Shown in pieces: positions 16,897 through 26,058 of a stretch of 64,000 nt of DNA. Source of the stretch: Methanofastidiosum sp. (lineage in GTDB: Archaea > Methanobacteriota_B > Thermococci > Methanofastidiosales > Methanofastidiosaceae). Both the position numbers and the translations under genes were made by a program. The stretch is from the NCBI GenBank assembly GCA_035362715.1, contig DAOSDU010000004.1:33501-97500 (forward strand), given 5' to 3'. How positions within the stretch are numbered: position 1 is the stretch's first letter; every line of letters starts with the position of its first letter. The notes beneath the pieces are model-generated. The model had not been told where the DNA came from and searched no databases. It worked only from the letters and a program-made list of their open reading frames with translations.

Positions 16897-18152
16897 TATA
16901 GCACCTCTCGTGGATCAACGATCCTTCCCTCAAGTGCAGAAGCGGCAACTACTGCAGGATTTGCCAGATAAACCTCAGAGTTTTTATGGCCCATTCTCCC
17001 TATGAAATTCCTGTTTGTTGTAGCAACACATTTTTCGCCGTCAGCAAGTATGCCCATGTAACCACCAAGGCATGCCCCACATGTAGGCCCACATACAAAA
17101 CAGTCAGCCTTCTCAAAGATTTCAATCAGCCCTTCCTTTAATGCTTGATTAAAGACTTCCTTTGTCGCAGGAACAACAAGCATTCTAACTTCAGAGTTGA
17201 TTTTCTTTCCCTTTAAAATTTCAGCTGCTATCCTTAGATCTTCGATTCTACCGTTTGTACAAGAGCCAAGATAGGCCTGATCTATCTTCACATCAACTTC
17301 AGATGCCGGTGCAGTATTGCTCGGTAAAAATGGTTTCGCAACTGTAGGCGGTATATCTGACGCATCATATTTTAACTCTTCAATATAATAAGCATCTTTA
17401 TCAGAATAAACTGGATTGTAGCTTCCTCTAACTCTTCCCTGAAGATATTCAAAGACTTTATCATCTGGAGGAATAATACCGGCTTTGCCCCCAGCTTCTA
17501 TTGCCATATTTGAAATGGATATCCTGTCTGAGAGTGTTAAATTTTCAATGGTATTCCCATAATACTCCATGGCTTGGTATAATGCACCCTCTACTCCAAT
17601 ATCCCCGATTACATTTAGGATTATATCCTTCCCATAAACATAATTGTCAAGTTTTCCATTGACTGTTATTTTAATACTATCAGGTACTTTTAGCCAAAGT
17701 TTTCCTATTGCCATTACAGCAGCAGCTTCAGTAGATCCAATACCTGTTGAAAATGCCCCTAAAGCACCGTAACTACATGTATGTGAATCTGCACCTACGA
17801 TCAATCTTCCCGGTGCAACAAAACCTTTCTCAATCATAAGTTGGTGGCATACTCCACCTCTCCCAACTTCAAAGTAGTTTTCTATTTCGTATTTTTTTGC
17901 AAAGTCTCTCATTCTTTTTGCCTGCTCAGCGGAGGCAACGTCCTTGTTAGGAACATAATGGTCTGGAATAAGCACTATCTTCTCTTTATACGGCTTTGTG
18001 CCTTTTGGAAGTTTTTCAAACTGCTCAAATGCTGGGAGTCCAGTTACATCATTTACCATTACATAATCAACATTAGCTTCAACTATCTGGCCAGCCTCAG
18101 CATTTACTCCAGCCTTATTTCCGATTATTTTTTCTGATATGGTCTTTCCCAT
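16896..18152 (-). CDS. leuC: 3-Isopropylmalate dehydratase large subunit
   Basis: 418 residues from ATG 18152; a TTG three codons upstream is less likely. Aconitase-type [4Fe-4S] protein: GADSHTCSYGALGAF, the Cys ligands in YLGSCTNGRIEDLR and FVCGPTCGACLGGYMG. Works with LeuD on isopropylmalate and by context citramalate. The paralogue for lysine synthesis is at 33228; both have the archaeal/short-type length of about 418 residues. Separated from ilvC by 34 bases in the same operon. Confidence 0.93.
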   Translation of the reverse strand: MGKTISEKIIGNKAGVNAEAGQIVEANVDYVMVNDVTGLPAFEQFEKLPKGTKPYKEKIVLIPDHYVPNKDVASAEQAKRMRDFAKKYEIENYFEVGRGGVCHQLMIEKGFVAPGRLIVGADSHTCSYGALGAFSTGIGSTEAAAVMAIGKLWLKVPDSIKITVNGKLDNYVYGKDIILNVIGDIGVEGALYQAMEYYGNTIENLTLSDRISISNMAIEAGGKAGIIPPDDKVFEYLQGRVRGSYNPVYSDKDAYYIEELKYDASDIPPTVAKPFLPSNTAPASEVDVKIDQAYLGSCTNGRIEDLRIAAEILKGKKINSEVRMLVVPATKEVFNQALKEGLIEIFEKADCFVCGPTCGACLGGYMGILADGEKCVATTNRNFIGRMGHKNSEVYLANPAVVAASALEGRIVDPREVL

Positions 18153-18186
18153 AAAAATCAACTAAAAAATAAAAATTTAAATTATA

Positions 18187-19182
18187 TTATTTTTTTTCAG
18201 GTTTTAAGAACATCTTTCTGATGTCTTTACCAACATCTTCTATGAGTTTTTCACTGCCCTCTTTCCTTGCTCTTGTTAGCACTGGTCTGCCTGTGTAGTT
18301 TTCCATCATGAACTCTCTTGCAAATTCGCCTGATTTAATATTGTCAAGAACTTCATACATTCTTTCCCTGACTGAGTCATCGATTATCATTGGACCTCTA
18401 GTTCTTCCACCATATTCTGCAGTGTTTGATACTCTCTCCCACATCAATTCTAGACCGCCTTCATAGAATAAGTCTACTATTAGCTTCATTTCGTTTAGGC
18501 ACTCAAAATAAGCAATTTCTGGCTGGTAGCCTTCACTTACCAATGTTTCGAAGCCTGCTGTAATGAGTTCTGTAATACCACCACAGAGAACACACTGCTC
18601 TCCGAATATGTCTGTAATTGCTTCTTCCTCAAATGTAGTTTCGACTACTCCAGCTTTTGTTAAGTTCATAGCTTTTGCCATTGCGAGTGCTGTCTGCTTA
18701 GCCTTTCCAGTGTAATCCTGCTCAACGGCTAGTAGAGCTGGAGCTCCAAAACCTTCTCTGTAAAGCCTTCTTAATTCACTACCTGGTGTTTTAGGTGCGA
18801 CCATGACTACGTCAACATATTCTGGTGGCTTGATCTGATTGAATGTAATGTTAAATCCATGAGAAAAGCTTAGAACATCTCCTTCCTTTAGGTTGTCTTT
18901 TATGTATTTTGCATATACATGTGGCTGGACTTCATCAGGTATCAAGATGTGAACAATGTCTCCCGCCTTTGCAGCGTCTTCAACACTCATCGTCTTAATC
19001 CCTGCATCTTTAGCACAGTTCCAAGACTTTCCCCCTTCATTTACACCGACGACAACGTCAATACCGCTATCGTGCAAACACAGAGCCTGCGCCCTTCCTT
19101 GATTCCCATAACCTATTACGGCTACCTTTTTACCTTGTAAATACTTAAGGTCTGCATCACAATCATAATACATTGTTGCCAT
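18187..19182 (-). CDS. ilvC: Ketol-acid reductoisomerase
   Basis: 331 residues, class I. NADPH-binding GYGNQGRAQALCLHDSG, the metal/substrate block AITDIFGEQCVLCGG and YFECLNEMKLIVDL with conserved Glu residues, and SNTAEYGGRT. Isomerises and reduces acetolactate and acetohydroxybutyrate to dihydroxy acids. Start ATG 19182 has a good GGAGGT RBS about seven bases upstream; it lies 3 bases after the ilvN stop, so ilvB-ilvN-ilvC are tightly coupled. Confidence 0.97.
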   Translation of the reverse strand: MATMYYDCDADLKYLQGKKVAVIGYGNQGRAQALCLHDSGIDVVVGVNEGGKSWNCAKDAGIKTMSVEDAAKAGDIVHILIPDEVQPHVYAKYIKDNLKEGDVLSFSHGFNITFNQIKPPEYVDVVMVAPKTPGSELRRLYREGFGAPALLAVEQDYTGKAKQTALAMAKAMNLTKAGVVETTFEEEAITDIFGEQCVLCGGITELITAGFETLVSEGYQPEIAYFECLNEMKLIVDLFYEGGLELMWERVSNTAEYGGRTRGPMIIDDSVRERMYEVLDNIKSGEFAREFMMENYTGRPVLTRARKEGSEKLIEDVGKDIRKMFLKPEKK

Positions 19183-19185
19183 AAT

Positions 19186-19683
19186 TTAACCTCCACTTTT
19201 CTTTTCAATATCCCTAGAAATGGCAGTAACTCCTGTTCTAAAGAGTTCTTTTATGCCAAAGTTCTTCATTGTTTCAACAAATCTGTCTATATCTAGCGGA
19301 TCTGCTGTTATCTCTAGGGTTATTGTTCTTATACTAATATCTACTATATTTGATTTAAATGCATTGGCTATTTCTAAAACCTCTGCTCTATTTTCCTTGT
19401 CTGCATAAACTTTCATTAGACAAAGATCTCTTACAACTGAAGTATTTTTATCCAAGATATTTACCTTTACAACTTCTATGAGCTTGTTCAATTGTTTTTC
19501 TATCTTTTCGATTTCTCTTTCATCTCCAGTCGTTACTATTGTCATCCGGCTCATACCTTCCTTTTCAGAAGGAGAAACTGTTAAGGAATGAATATTAATA
19601 CCTCTCCTAGAGAACATGCCGCTCATCCTCGTTAGAGATCCGGCTTCATCTTCTACTAGAACCGATATTATTTGTGTCGACAT
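19186..19683 (-). CDS. ilvN: Acetolactate synthase regulatory subunit
   Basis: 165 residues: N-terminal ACT domain (IISVLVEDEAGSLTRMSGMFSRRGINIHSL) and a C-terminal ACT-like half (LMKVYADKENRAEVLEIANAF). Activates the catalytic subunit and confers valine feedback inhibition in the family. Overlaps the end of ilvB by 16 bases. Length and arrangement are typical of the ilvH/ilvN-type small subunit. Confidence 0.95.
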   Translation of the reverse strand: MSTQIISVLVEDEAGSLTRMSGMFSRRGINIHSLTVSPSEKEGMSRMTIVTTGDEREIEKIEKQLNKLIEVVKVNILDKNTSVVRDLCLMKVYADKENRAEVLEIANAFKSNIVDISIRTITLEITADPLDIDRFVETMKNFGIKELFRTGVTAISRDIEKKSGG

Positions 19684-21383
19684 CTTCCCACCCCTATCAT
19701 CTCATCAACCCTGCCCCCAGGCGGGATCATTGGGAGAATATTAGTTTCAGATTCTATCTTAAAATCAAGGACTGAAACGACACCAGAATCAAAAGCATTT
19801 TTTAGTGCTTTCTCGATGTCGCTAGAATTTTCAACTCTTTCTCCATATGCGCCGAAGGATTCTGCAAGTTTTACAAAATCTGGGATTGTTCCAAGTTTTG
19901 TTCCGGAATACCTCTTATCCCAGAACAGTTCCTGCCACTGTCTAACCATTCCAAGAAATGAGTTGTTTAATATTCCAACAACTACAGGTATGTCCTCAGT
20001 CATTGCAGTTGCTAATTCTTGACATACCATTAGGAATGAACCATCGCCCGCAATATCCAAAACTTGACTATCTGGCTTTGCAACCTTTGCCCCAATCGCA
20101 GCTGGGAATCCAAATCCCATCGTTCCAAGACCACCTGAGGATATAAACTGCCTTGGCTTTTTTGTAATATAGTAGTGAGCAGCAAACATCTGATTCTGCC
20201 CCACCTCTGTAGTGACAATGGCATTGTCATCAAGGAAATTATTAATTGTCTTTATTATAATTTCTGGCGTAAGTTTGCCATTAGGTTTAACAGTTTCACA
20301 CTCCTCGCACATGCTATGTAGCTGATTAACTCGTTTCCTCCAGATGTTTGTGTCTTTTTTAACATCTTCAAATTTTTTGATAAACTTAATTAGATCCCTT
20401 ATTACAAGATTGGCATCCCCTACAAGTGGGAAATCTACTGTTATGTTTTTGTTTAATTCTGATGAGTCTATATCGCAGTGAATTTTTACTGCGTCCGGAG
20501 CAAAGGATTCAAGCCCCCATCCTGTTGTTCTATCTGAGAATCTACATCCAATGACTAATAAAACATCACAGCTATTGATCATCTTATTTGCGCCAAGTCT
20601 CCCGTGCATCCCTACCATTCCAAGAGAAAGAGGGTGATTTTCAGGTATCGCACCTTTTCCCATTAGAGTTGTAGCTACACCAGCACCAAGATACTCAGCA
20701 AGTAGTCTCAAATCTTCCGAGGCGTTTGCAAGTATTACTCCTCCTCCTGCAAGGATTAAGGGTCTCTCAGCCTCTACAAGTTTTTGTGCAATTCTCTTTA
20801 GCTGAAGAGGATTTGGAACTATGCTCGGATTATATCCGGCAAACTTTACCTCTCCATGATGATACTCTTTAGATTTCTTCTGCTGGACATCATTTGGAAG
20901 GTCTATAACCACTGCTCCCTTTCTTCCAGTATTTGCAATCTTGAACGCGCCTTTGATTGTCCAAGATAAATGATCTGTTGATTTGACTAGAAAGTTATGC
21001 TTTGTTATGGGCATTGTGATTCCAAAAGTATCTGCCTCTTGGAAGGCATCTGTACCTATGGCTTTAGTAGGAACTTGAGCTGTAAAAGCAACAACAGGAA
21101 TTGAATCCATTGTTGCATTCAGTAATCCAGTAATTAGATTTGTTGCACCTGGGCCTGAAGTTGCCATGCAAACTCCTGGATCCCCTGAAGCTCTAGCATA
21201 GCCATCCGCAGCGTGAGCTGCTCCCTGTTCATGTCTTACAAGAATACTTCTGACATCAGTTTCTTCATAAAGTTCATCATAGAGGGGTATTAATTGGCCT
21301 CCTGGGAAACCAAATAGATTCTTTACGTTTTCTTCTTTTAGACACTTTACAACGATTTCTGTTCCTTTCAAACCTTCGCTCAT
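19668..21383 (-). CDS. ilvB: Acetolactate synthase catalytic subunit
   Basis: 571 residues, ThDP enzyme. FGFPGGQLIPLYDEL with the catalytic Glu in LVRHEQGAAHAADGYARASG, FAD/ThDP middle domain, and the C-terminal ThDP site GDGSFLMVCQELATA...NNSFLGMVRQWQELF. Joins two pyruvates to acetolactate or pyruvate with 2-oxobutyrate to acetohydroxybutyrate. The QWQ..F block is typical of biosynthetic AHAS. Its ATG overlaps the leuA stop by 4 bases. Confidence 0.96.
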   Translation of the reverse strand: MSEGLKGTEIVVKCLKEENVKNLFGFPGGQLIPLYDELYEETDVRSILVRHEQGAAHAADGYARASGDPGVCMATSGPGATNLITGLLNATMDSIPVVAFTAQVPTKAIGTDAFQEADTFGITMPITKHNFLVKSTDHLSWTIKGAFKIANTGRKGAVVIDLPNDVQQKKSKEYHHGEVKFAGYNPSIVPNPLQLKRIAQKLVEAERPLILAGGGVILANASEDLRLLAEYLGAGVATTLMGKGAIPENHPLSLGMVGMHGRLGANKMINSCDVLLVIGCRFSDRTTGWGLESFAPDAVKIHCDIDSSELNKNITVDFPLVGDANLVIRDLIKFIKKFEDVKKDTNIWRKRVNQLHSMCEECETVKPNGKLTPEIIIKTINNFLDDNAIVTTEVGQNQMFAAHYYITKKPRQFISSGGLGTMGFGFPAAIGAKVAKPDSQVLDIAGDGSFLMVCQELATAMTEDIPVVVGILNNSFLGMVRQWQELFWDKRYSGTKLGTIPDFVKLAESFGAYGERVENSSDIEKALKNAFDSGVVSVLDFKIESETNILPMIPPGGRVDEMIGVGRCRHK

Positions 21384-22936
21384 TTCGTTTTCCCCTCTTT
21401 ACTTATCTTTCTTAGTTTGTTTATGGCCTCAATTGTTGCATTGACACTTGTCATGACTATATCGGAGCCAACACTCTTTCCAATTGCTTTTATATTATCT
21501 TCATTTATTATTCTCACAGATACCTGACACAGAGCATCAGATCCACCTGTTATTGCTTCAAGTCTGTATTCTTCAAGCGTTATCTTTTCTGGAACAACTG
21601 ACTTTAAAGCATTTAATGCTGCATCAACTGCACCATTCCCTATGTTTGAACCTATTTTTTTATTTCCATTTATGTTTAGTATAGCTGTAGCTGTTGGCGT
21701 AATATGAAGTCCTGATATTATAGACATCTCTTCAAGTTTTACTTCCTTTTCTTCATCCGGAACTTTTGCAACATATCCAGCTGCTATCGCTATTAGATCT
21801 TCATCAGTAATCTTCTTTCCGCTTTCCCTTATTCTTTTGACTTCATCAACAATCTCTAATACCTGTTCTTTTGTTAATCCAATTCCGAAGTCCTTAAGCT
21901 TCTTTTCAACTGCATGGAGACCTGTGTGCTTTCCGACAACAATCTCACTTTCCCTTCCGACTAACTTTGGTGTAAGGGGTTCATAGCAGAAAGCTTTGCT
22001 TAATACTCCGTGAACATGAATACCTGATTCATGGGCAAATGCATTTTCACCAACAATTGCCTTGTTTGGCTGAACAACAACGCCAGATATTCTTGAAACT
22101 AGTTTGGATATATAGGTAAGTCTTGTTGTATCGAGAGAAAACCTGACACCATAAAGGGCCATTAGACTCATCACAGTTTCCTCTAAAGAAGCATTACCTG
22201 CCCTCTCACCAAGACCATTAATTGTGCAGTGTATCTGTTTGGCACCACTTTCAACTGCTGCAAGTGAATTTGCGACAGCAAGACCAAAATCATTGTGGCA
22301 ATGGACACTTATGGGTACGTTGATATCGTTAACTAGCTCTTTTATTAGATATCTCATTGCTTTTGGCATTATTGTACCAACAGTATCTGGCACATTGATA
22401 TAGTCTACACCTGCATCTCGTACAGCTCGATGCATCTCTTTAAGATATTCAAGCTCAGTTCTTGTTGCATCTTCACAGGAAAACTCTACCTCAACTCCGT
22501 GATCCTTAGCATATTCAACACCTTCTATTGCTTTTGCCATGATGTCTTCTTTTGACATTTTAAGTTTAAATTCTCGGTGTATTGGAGAAGTAGCAATAAA
22601 TGTGTGAACTCTATCAACATTACAATCTAATGCGATATCAATATCTTTTTTATTGGATCTTGCAAGGCCACAAATTTTTGCCTTTAAGCCCATATCAGAT
22701 ACTTTTTTAATAGCTTCTTTTTCTCCGGCAGATGTTATGGGAAACCCTGCCTCAATAGCATCAACTCCTAATAGATCGAGGCTTTCTGCTATTTTCATCT
22801 TTTCTTCTACGTTAAATGCTACGCCAGGGGTCTGCTCTCCATCTCTTAGAGTTGTATCAAATATCTTGATACCTTGTATGTTCATCTTTTCTAATACTTT
22901 CTTATTATAGTCGCTTACACAAATAACTTCTTCCAT
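21380..22936 (-). CDS. leuA: 2-Isopropylmalate synthase
   Basis: 518 residues from ATG 22936, with AGGTGG about five bases upstream; an in-frame GTG at 22945 lies within that [37 protein letters not shown] and NGLGERAGNASLEE define the catalytic barrel; the C-terminal part (LEEMSIISGLHITPTATAIL...) is the LeuA allosteric domain for leucine. First structural gene of the ten-gene operon. It is preceded by a long leader holding a short BCAA-rich reading frame (23045-23098) and a hairpin plus T8 tract, so it may be controlled by attenuation. Confidence 0.95.
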   Translation of the reverse strand: MEEVICVSDYNKKVLEKMNIQGIKIFDTTLRDGEQTPGVAFNVEEKMKIAESLDLLGVDAIEAGFPITSAGEKEAIKKVSDMGLKAKICGLARSNKKDIDIALDCNVDRVHTFIATSPIHREFKLKMSKEDIMAKAIEGVEYAKDHGVEVEFSCEDATRTELEYLKEMHRAVRDAGVDYINVPDTVGTIMPKAMRYLIKELVNDINVPISVHCHNDFGLAVANSLAAVESGAKQIHCTINGLGERAGNASLEETVMSLMALYGVRFSLDTTRLTYISKLVSRISGVVVQPNKAIVGENAFAHESGIHVHGVLSKAFCYEPLTPKLVGRESEIVVGKHTGLHAVEKKLKDFGIGLTKEQVLEIVDEVKRIRESGKKITDEDLIAIAAGYVAKVPDEEKEVKLEEMSIISGLHITPTATAILNINGNKKIGSNIGNGAVDAALNALKSVVPEKITLEEYRLEAITGGSDALCQVSVRIINEDNIKAIGKSVGSDIVMTSVNATIEAINKLRKISKEGKTK

Positions 22937-22982
22937 GCTATCCACCTATCAAAATAAATTATATAGTAAGTTCTCTCAAATG

Positions 22983-23019
22983 AAAAAAAATCACTTACAA
23001 CTTGAACGTTACAGGTAAG
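22983..23019 (-). terminator. Hairpin plus T8 tract in the leuA leader (possible attenuator)
   Basis: In transcription direction an imperfect stem (CTTAC ... GTAAG at 23019-22994, with an inner AAC/GTT pairing) is followed after three bases by eight T (22990-22983). Archaeal RNA polymerase stops at U tracts, so some transcripts could end about 45 bases before leuA. Confidence 0.45.
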
Positions 23020-23044
23020 ACTACGGAGAAACTTTATTAAGAAT

Positions 23045-23098
23045 TTATACCTTTGCGAGGGGCAAAAATGCACCCCCCCTAATTATTACTAACTCCAT
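23045..23098 (-). CDS. Possible leader peptide of the branched-chain amino acid operon
   Basis: Seventeen codons, MELVIIRGGAFLPLAKV, then TAA. Seven residues are Leu, Ile or Val, including the run LVII, the pattern of bacterial ilv/leu leader peptides. AGGTG at 23105-23109 lies six bases before the ATG. A BRE/TATA element at 23135-23151 would place the transcript start near 23113, just ahead of this RBS. A GC-rich hairpin falls inside the frame, and a hairpin-T8 element follows before leuA. Peptide expression is inference; leader-peptide attenuation is not an established archaeal mechanism. Confidence 0.4.
   Translation of the reverse strand: MELVIIRGGAFLPLAKV
23057..23077 (-). repeat. GC-rich hairpin inside the leuA leader
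   Basis: On the transcript GGGGG-U-GCA-UUUU-UGC-CCCUC can fold into an eight-pair stem with one bulged U, conspicuously GC-rich against an AT-rich surrounding. It overlaps codons 7-14 of the leader reading frame, where a translating ribosome would open it. Confidence 0.5.
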
Positions 23099-23134
23099 AG
23101 TATGCACCTAATGCATTTTAAAGCCCATTTATTT

Positions 23135-23151
23135 CCTTTTAAATGTTTCGG
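23135..23151 (-). promoter_or_regulatory. BRE/TATA promoter of the BCAA operon
   Basis: Reading the minus strand, CCGAAAC precedes ATTTAAAAGG, a good archaeal BRE/TATA pair. The predicted start near 23113 gives a leader of about 180 bases before leuA. A second TATA-like TATATAATT at about 22957-22965 could give a leaderless leuA transcript instead. Confidence 0.45.
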
Positions 23152-23193
23152 TTATTTTTAAATAAAATTTAATAGAAAATAAAAAATATAAGA

Positions 23194-25926
23194 TTATATT
23201 ACAGTTTTTTTAATTTCTAGTCTTCTTCTGATAAACTTTTCTATTTCTATAACAAAAAAGCTTGTAGTCGCCACTATACATAATGGAATCCACCAGATAG
23301 CTGGAAATGGCGCAGTTCTGAAAGGGCTTGTTCCAAACAGAGGCTCAGAATAGACTAAGAGGACTTGTAAGACCAAAGTTGTCAGAGCACCAATTGTTAA
23401 CCATTTGTTTCTAAATGGATTTATCTTAAATGCTGTGCCTCTAAGTGACCTTGCAGTAAACAGATACCCAACTTCAATCATTATTATAGTTGTGAATGCG
23501 ATTGTCTGGGCTTGTGGTAAAAATTCCAGAGAGTTACCCACCGACTTGAAGAAGAGTAAATACATTGAGAAGATCATTGTCACTTCTACAACGGATACTA
23601 TCCCAACTCTTTGAATGAAAAATTTGTTGAATAATTTTTCATTAGGGTCTCTTGGTGGTCTAGTTAATAATCCATTTCCCGCTGGCTCCCATATCAAAGG
23701 AATTGCGCAAGCAATAGCAATTATTAAGTTGACCCACAATATCTGCACTGGCTCTATGGGAAGTCTATGGCTAAAAAGAGGTATAAAAGGTGCTAAGAAT
23801 AAAGCTCCTGCCATAGCTAGTCCTTGGCCTCCATTAGTTGGCATTATGTAGAGGATTACTTTCCAGATATTATCATATACATGTCTACCTTCTTCAACAG
23901 CATCAACTATTGTAGCAAAATTATCGTCAGTTAATATGATATCCGACGCTTCCTTACTTACCTCAGTTCCTCCCACACCCATAGCAACACCAATATCTGC
24001 TGCTTTTAATGCGGGGGCATCGTTTACCCCGTCTCCAGTCATTGCTACTATATGCCCTCTTTTTTGCAGTTGTTTTGTTATTCTATATTTATGCTCTGGC
24101 TCAACTCTTGCATACACTGAGAAATCATTAACTACTTCAAAAAGTTGATCGTCTGTCATCTCTGAGATTTCTTTTCCTGTCAAAACTTCGTCTTCTCCAT
24201 CTCCTATCCTTAGCTGTTTAGCAACTGCTTTTGCTGTAAAAGCGTGATCTCCTGTAATCATTATTGGTCGAATACCAGCTGTTTTACATTTTTCAATGGC
24301 ATCAATAGCTTCTTTTCTTGGAGGATCTATCATACCTTGAGCACCAACAAATGTTAAATCTGAGATATCTTTCTCGTCAAGTGAAAGTTTATCTTTAGGA
24401 ACTTTCTTGTAAGCCATAGCTAAGACTCTTAACGCATCTTTAGCCATATCCTCGACATTTTTCATTATCAGTTCTTTGTCAAGTGGCATTTTTTTTCCAT
24501 CGATAAACTGATTTTTACAAGATTTTAAAATTCTTTCAGGAGAACCTTTTACATAAATTATATTCCCATCACAATCTTCATGTAATGTTGCCATGTACTG
24601 TTGTTTCGGTTCAAAAGGTATCTCATCCAATTTTAGAAGTTTTTCATTGATGCCAGCTTTTGTGGCTGAAACAATTAAAGCCGCTTCTGTATGGCTTCCT
24701 TTGGCAACGTATCTGTTCTTTTCAATAGCTATACCTGCATTATTACAGAGAAAACCTGTTCTTAAAGTTTGGATAAGCTCTGGTGTTAGTTCTGCTTTTG
24801 TATTTCCATCATTCTCCAATATTTGACCCACAGGTTCGTACCCTACACCTTCAACAATATAGGTTCTATTTCCACTAAATATCCGAACTGCTGTCATCTC
24901 ATTTTTAGTTAGGGTCCCTGTTTTATCTGAACAAATAACTGTGACACTACCTAAGGTTTCAGCAGCTGGTAAGTTTCTTACTATTGCATTCTTTTTTGCC
25001 ATAACGGTGGATCCAACAGCAAAAGCAGCAATTATAGCACCAGCAAGCCCTTCAGGTATTAATGCCACAATCATGCCTATCATGGCAAGAAACATATAGA
25101 TTATTTCATATCCCTCTAGTACGCCCAATCCGAAAACTATTACTCCAAAAGAAACAATAGTAATGATTAGTAGCTTTACAAATGCCGATATCTTTTTTAA
25201 TATAGGGGGTGTAGTCTGGCCAGAACTCTTCATTAGTTTTGCTATTTTCCCAATTTCAGTTTCTTCCGCAGTTGCATATACAATACCTTTTCCTCTTCCG
25301 CTTGTTACAAAAGTTCCCCCATAGGCCATACAATACTTTCCTTCGTTATTTTTATTATTGGGATCATCTTCTGTACCTTTTCGGACAGGCATTGATTCTC
25401 CTGTAAGCATTGATTCATCTAAATGCAAACTCTTTGAAGATACTATTCTAAGGTCAGCAGGTACTTTATCTCCGGCCTCAATAATAACGATATCTCCTGG
25501 AACTAGATCTCTTGCAGGAATTACTTTAGTTTCACCATCTCTCATTACCTTGCATTTATCCACTAGCATATCCTTTAAGGCATCAATTGAGGCTTCAGCT
25601 TTCCCTTCTTGGATAAATCCAATCACGGCTGTTGCTATAACAACTCCTATAATAACCCACATGTCCATTATGATATCTTCTTCTCCCATGAAAGCCCATA
25701 GGAAAAAACATGCAAAAGCTGCCACTATTAGAACCATGAGCAGAGGATTATTGAATTGCATTAAAAATCTGATAATTGGCCCTCTTTTCTTGAATTTAAT
25801 CTCATTGTATCCATACTTTTCAAGTCTTGAGGTCGCTTCTTTAGAGGAGAGCCCACCCGTAGATGTACTCAACTTCTCTATTATGTCCTTACTAGTTAAT
25901 TTGCACCAATCTAATTTTGTTTCCAC
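23194..25926 (-). CDS. P2-type cation-transporting ATPase
   Basis: About 910 residues. N-terminal cation-ATPase segment, LDESMLTGESMPV actuator loop, CSDKTGTLTKNEM phosphorylation site, MITGDHAFTAKAVA and TGDGVNDAPALKAADIGVAMG hinge, and ten predicted membrane segments. Start: AAGGAGGG abuts ATG 25932 with no spacer but lies six bases before GTG 25926, so GTG is preferred. M4 has IPEGL, but M6 reads NLIIAIACAIPL where calcium pumps have NxxTDxxPA, so the canonical Ca2+ ligands are missing and the ion is unclear (Na+/K+-like or other). Monocistronic, with a palindrome in its promoter. Confidence 0.88.
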   Translation of the reverse strand: METKLDWCKLTSKDIIEKLSTSTGGLSSKEATSRLEKYGYNEIKFKKRGPIIRFLMQFNNPLLMVLIVAAFACFFLWAFMGEEDIIMDMWVIIGVVIATAVIGFIQEGKAEASIDALKDMLVDKCKVMRDGETKVIPARDLVPGDIVIIEAGDKVPADLRIVSSKSLHLDESMLTGESMPVRKGTEDDPNNKNNEGKYCMAYGGTFVTSGRGKGIVYATAEETEIGKIAKLMKSSGQTTPPILKKISAFVKLLIITIVSFGVIVFGLGVLEGYEIIYMFLAMIGMIVALIPEGLAGAIIAAFAVGSTVMAKKNAIVRNLPAAETLGSVTVICSDKTGTLTKNEMTAVRIFSGNRTYIVEGVGYEPVGQILENDGNTKAELTPELIQTLRTGFLCNNAGIAIEKNRYVAKGSHTEAALIVSATKAGINEKLLKLDEIPFEPKQQYMATLHEDCDGNIIYVKGSPERILKSCKNQFIDGKKMPLDKELIMKNVEDMAKDALRVLAMAYKKVPKDKLSLDEKDISDLTFVGAQGMIDPPRKEAIDAIEKCKTAGIRPIMITGDHAFTAKAVAKQLRIGDGEDEVLTGKEISEMTDDQLFEVVNDFSVYARVEPEHKYRITKQLQKRGHIVAMTGDGVNDAPALKAADIGVAMGVGGTEVSKEASDIILTDDNFATIVDAVEEGRHVYDNIWKVILYIMPTNGGQGLAMAGALFLAPFIPLFSHRLPIEPVQILWVNLIIAIACAIPLIWEPAGNGLLTRPPRDPNEKLFNKFFIQRVGIVSVVEVTMIFSMYLLFFKSVGNSLEFLPQAQTIAFTTIIMIEVGYLFTARSLRGTAFKINPFRNKWLTIGALTTLVLQVLLVYSEPLFGTSPFRTAPFPAIWWIPLCIVATTSFFVIEIEKFIRRRLEIKKTVI

Positions 25927-25964
25927 GGGCATCCCTCCTTTATTATTTTTTTTATATCCAATGT

Positions 25965-25978
25965 GGTAATATATTACC
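25965..25978 (-). promoter_or_regulatory. Perfect palindrome in the ATPase promoter
   Basis: GGTAATATATTACC, 14 bases with full two-fold symmetry, about 40-50 bases before the start codon and overlapping the expected TATA position. A repressor could bind here; the factor is unknown. Confidence 0.45.
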
Positions 25979-26013
25979 CTTTATAAAATTTTCGTCTACC
26001 CTAATTTTGTTAG

Positions 26014-26045
26014 AAATAATTATTTAAATAACAAATAATTATTTA
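26014..26045 (+). repeat. Tandem direct repeat before the CPBP protease gene
   Basis: AAATAATTATTTA occurs at 26014-26026 and again at 26033-26045, 19 bases apart, about two helical turns, ending 13 bases before ATG 26059. Could be paired protein sites or simple AT-rich repetition containing the TATA box. Confidence 0.35.
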
Positions 26046-26058
26046 GTACAGTGAGAAA

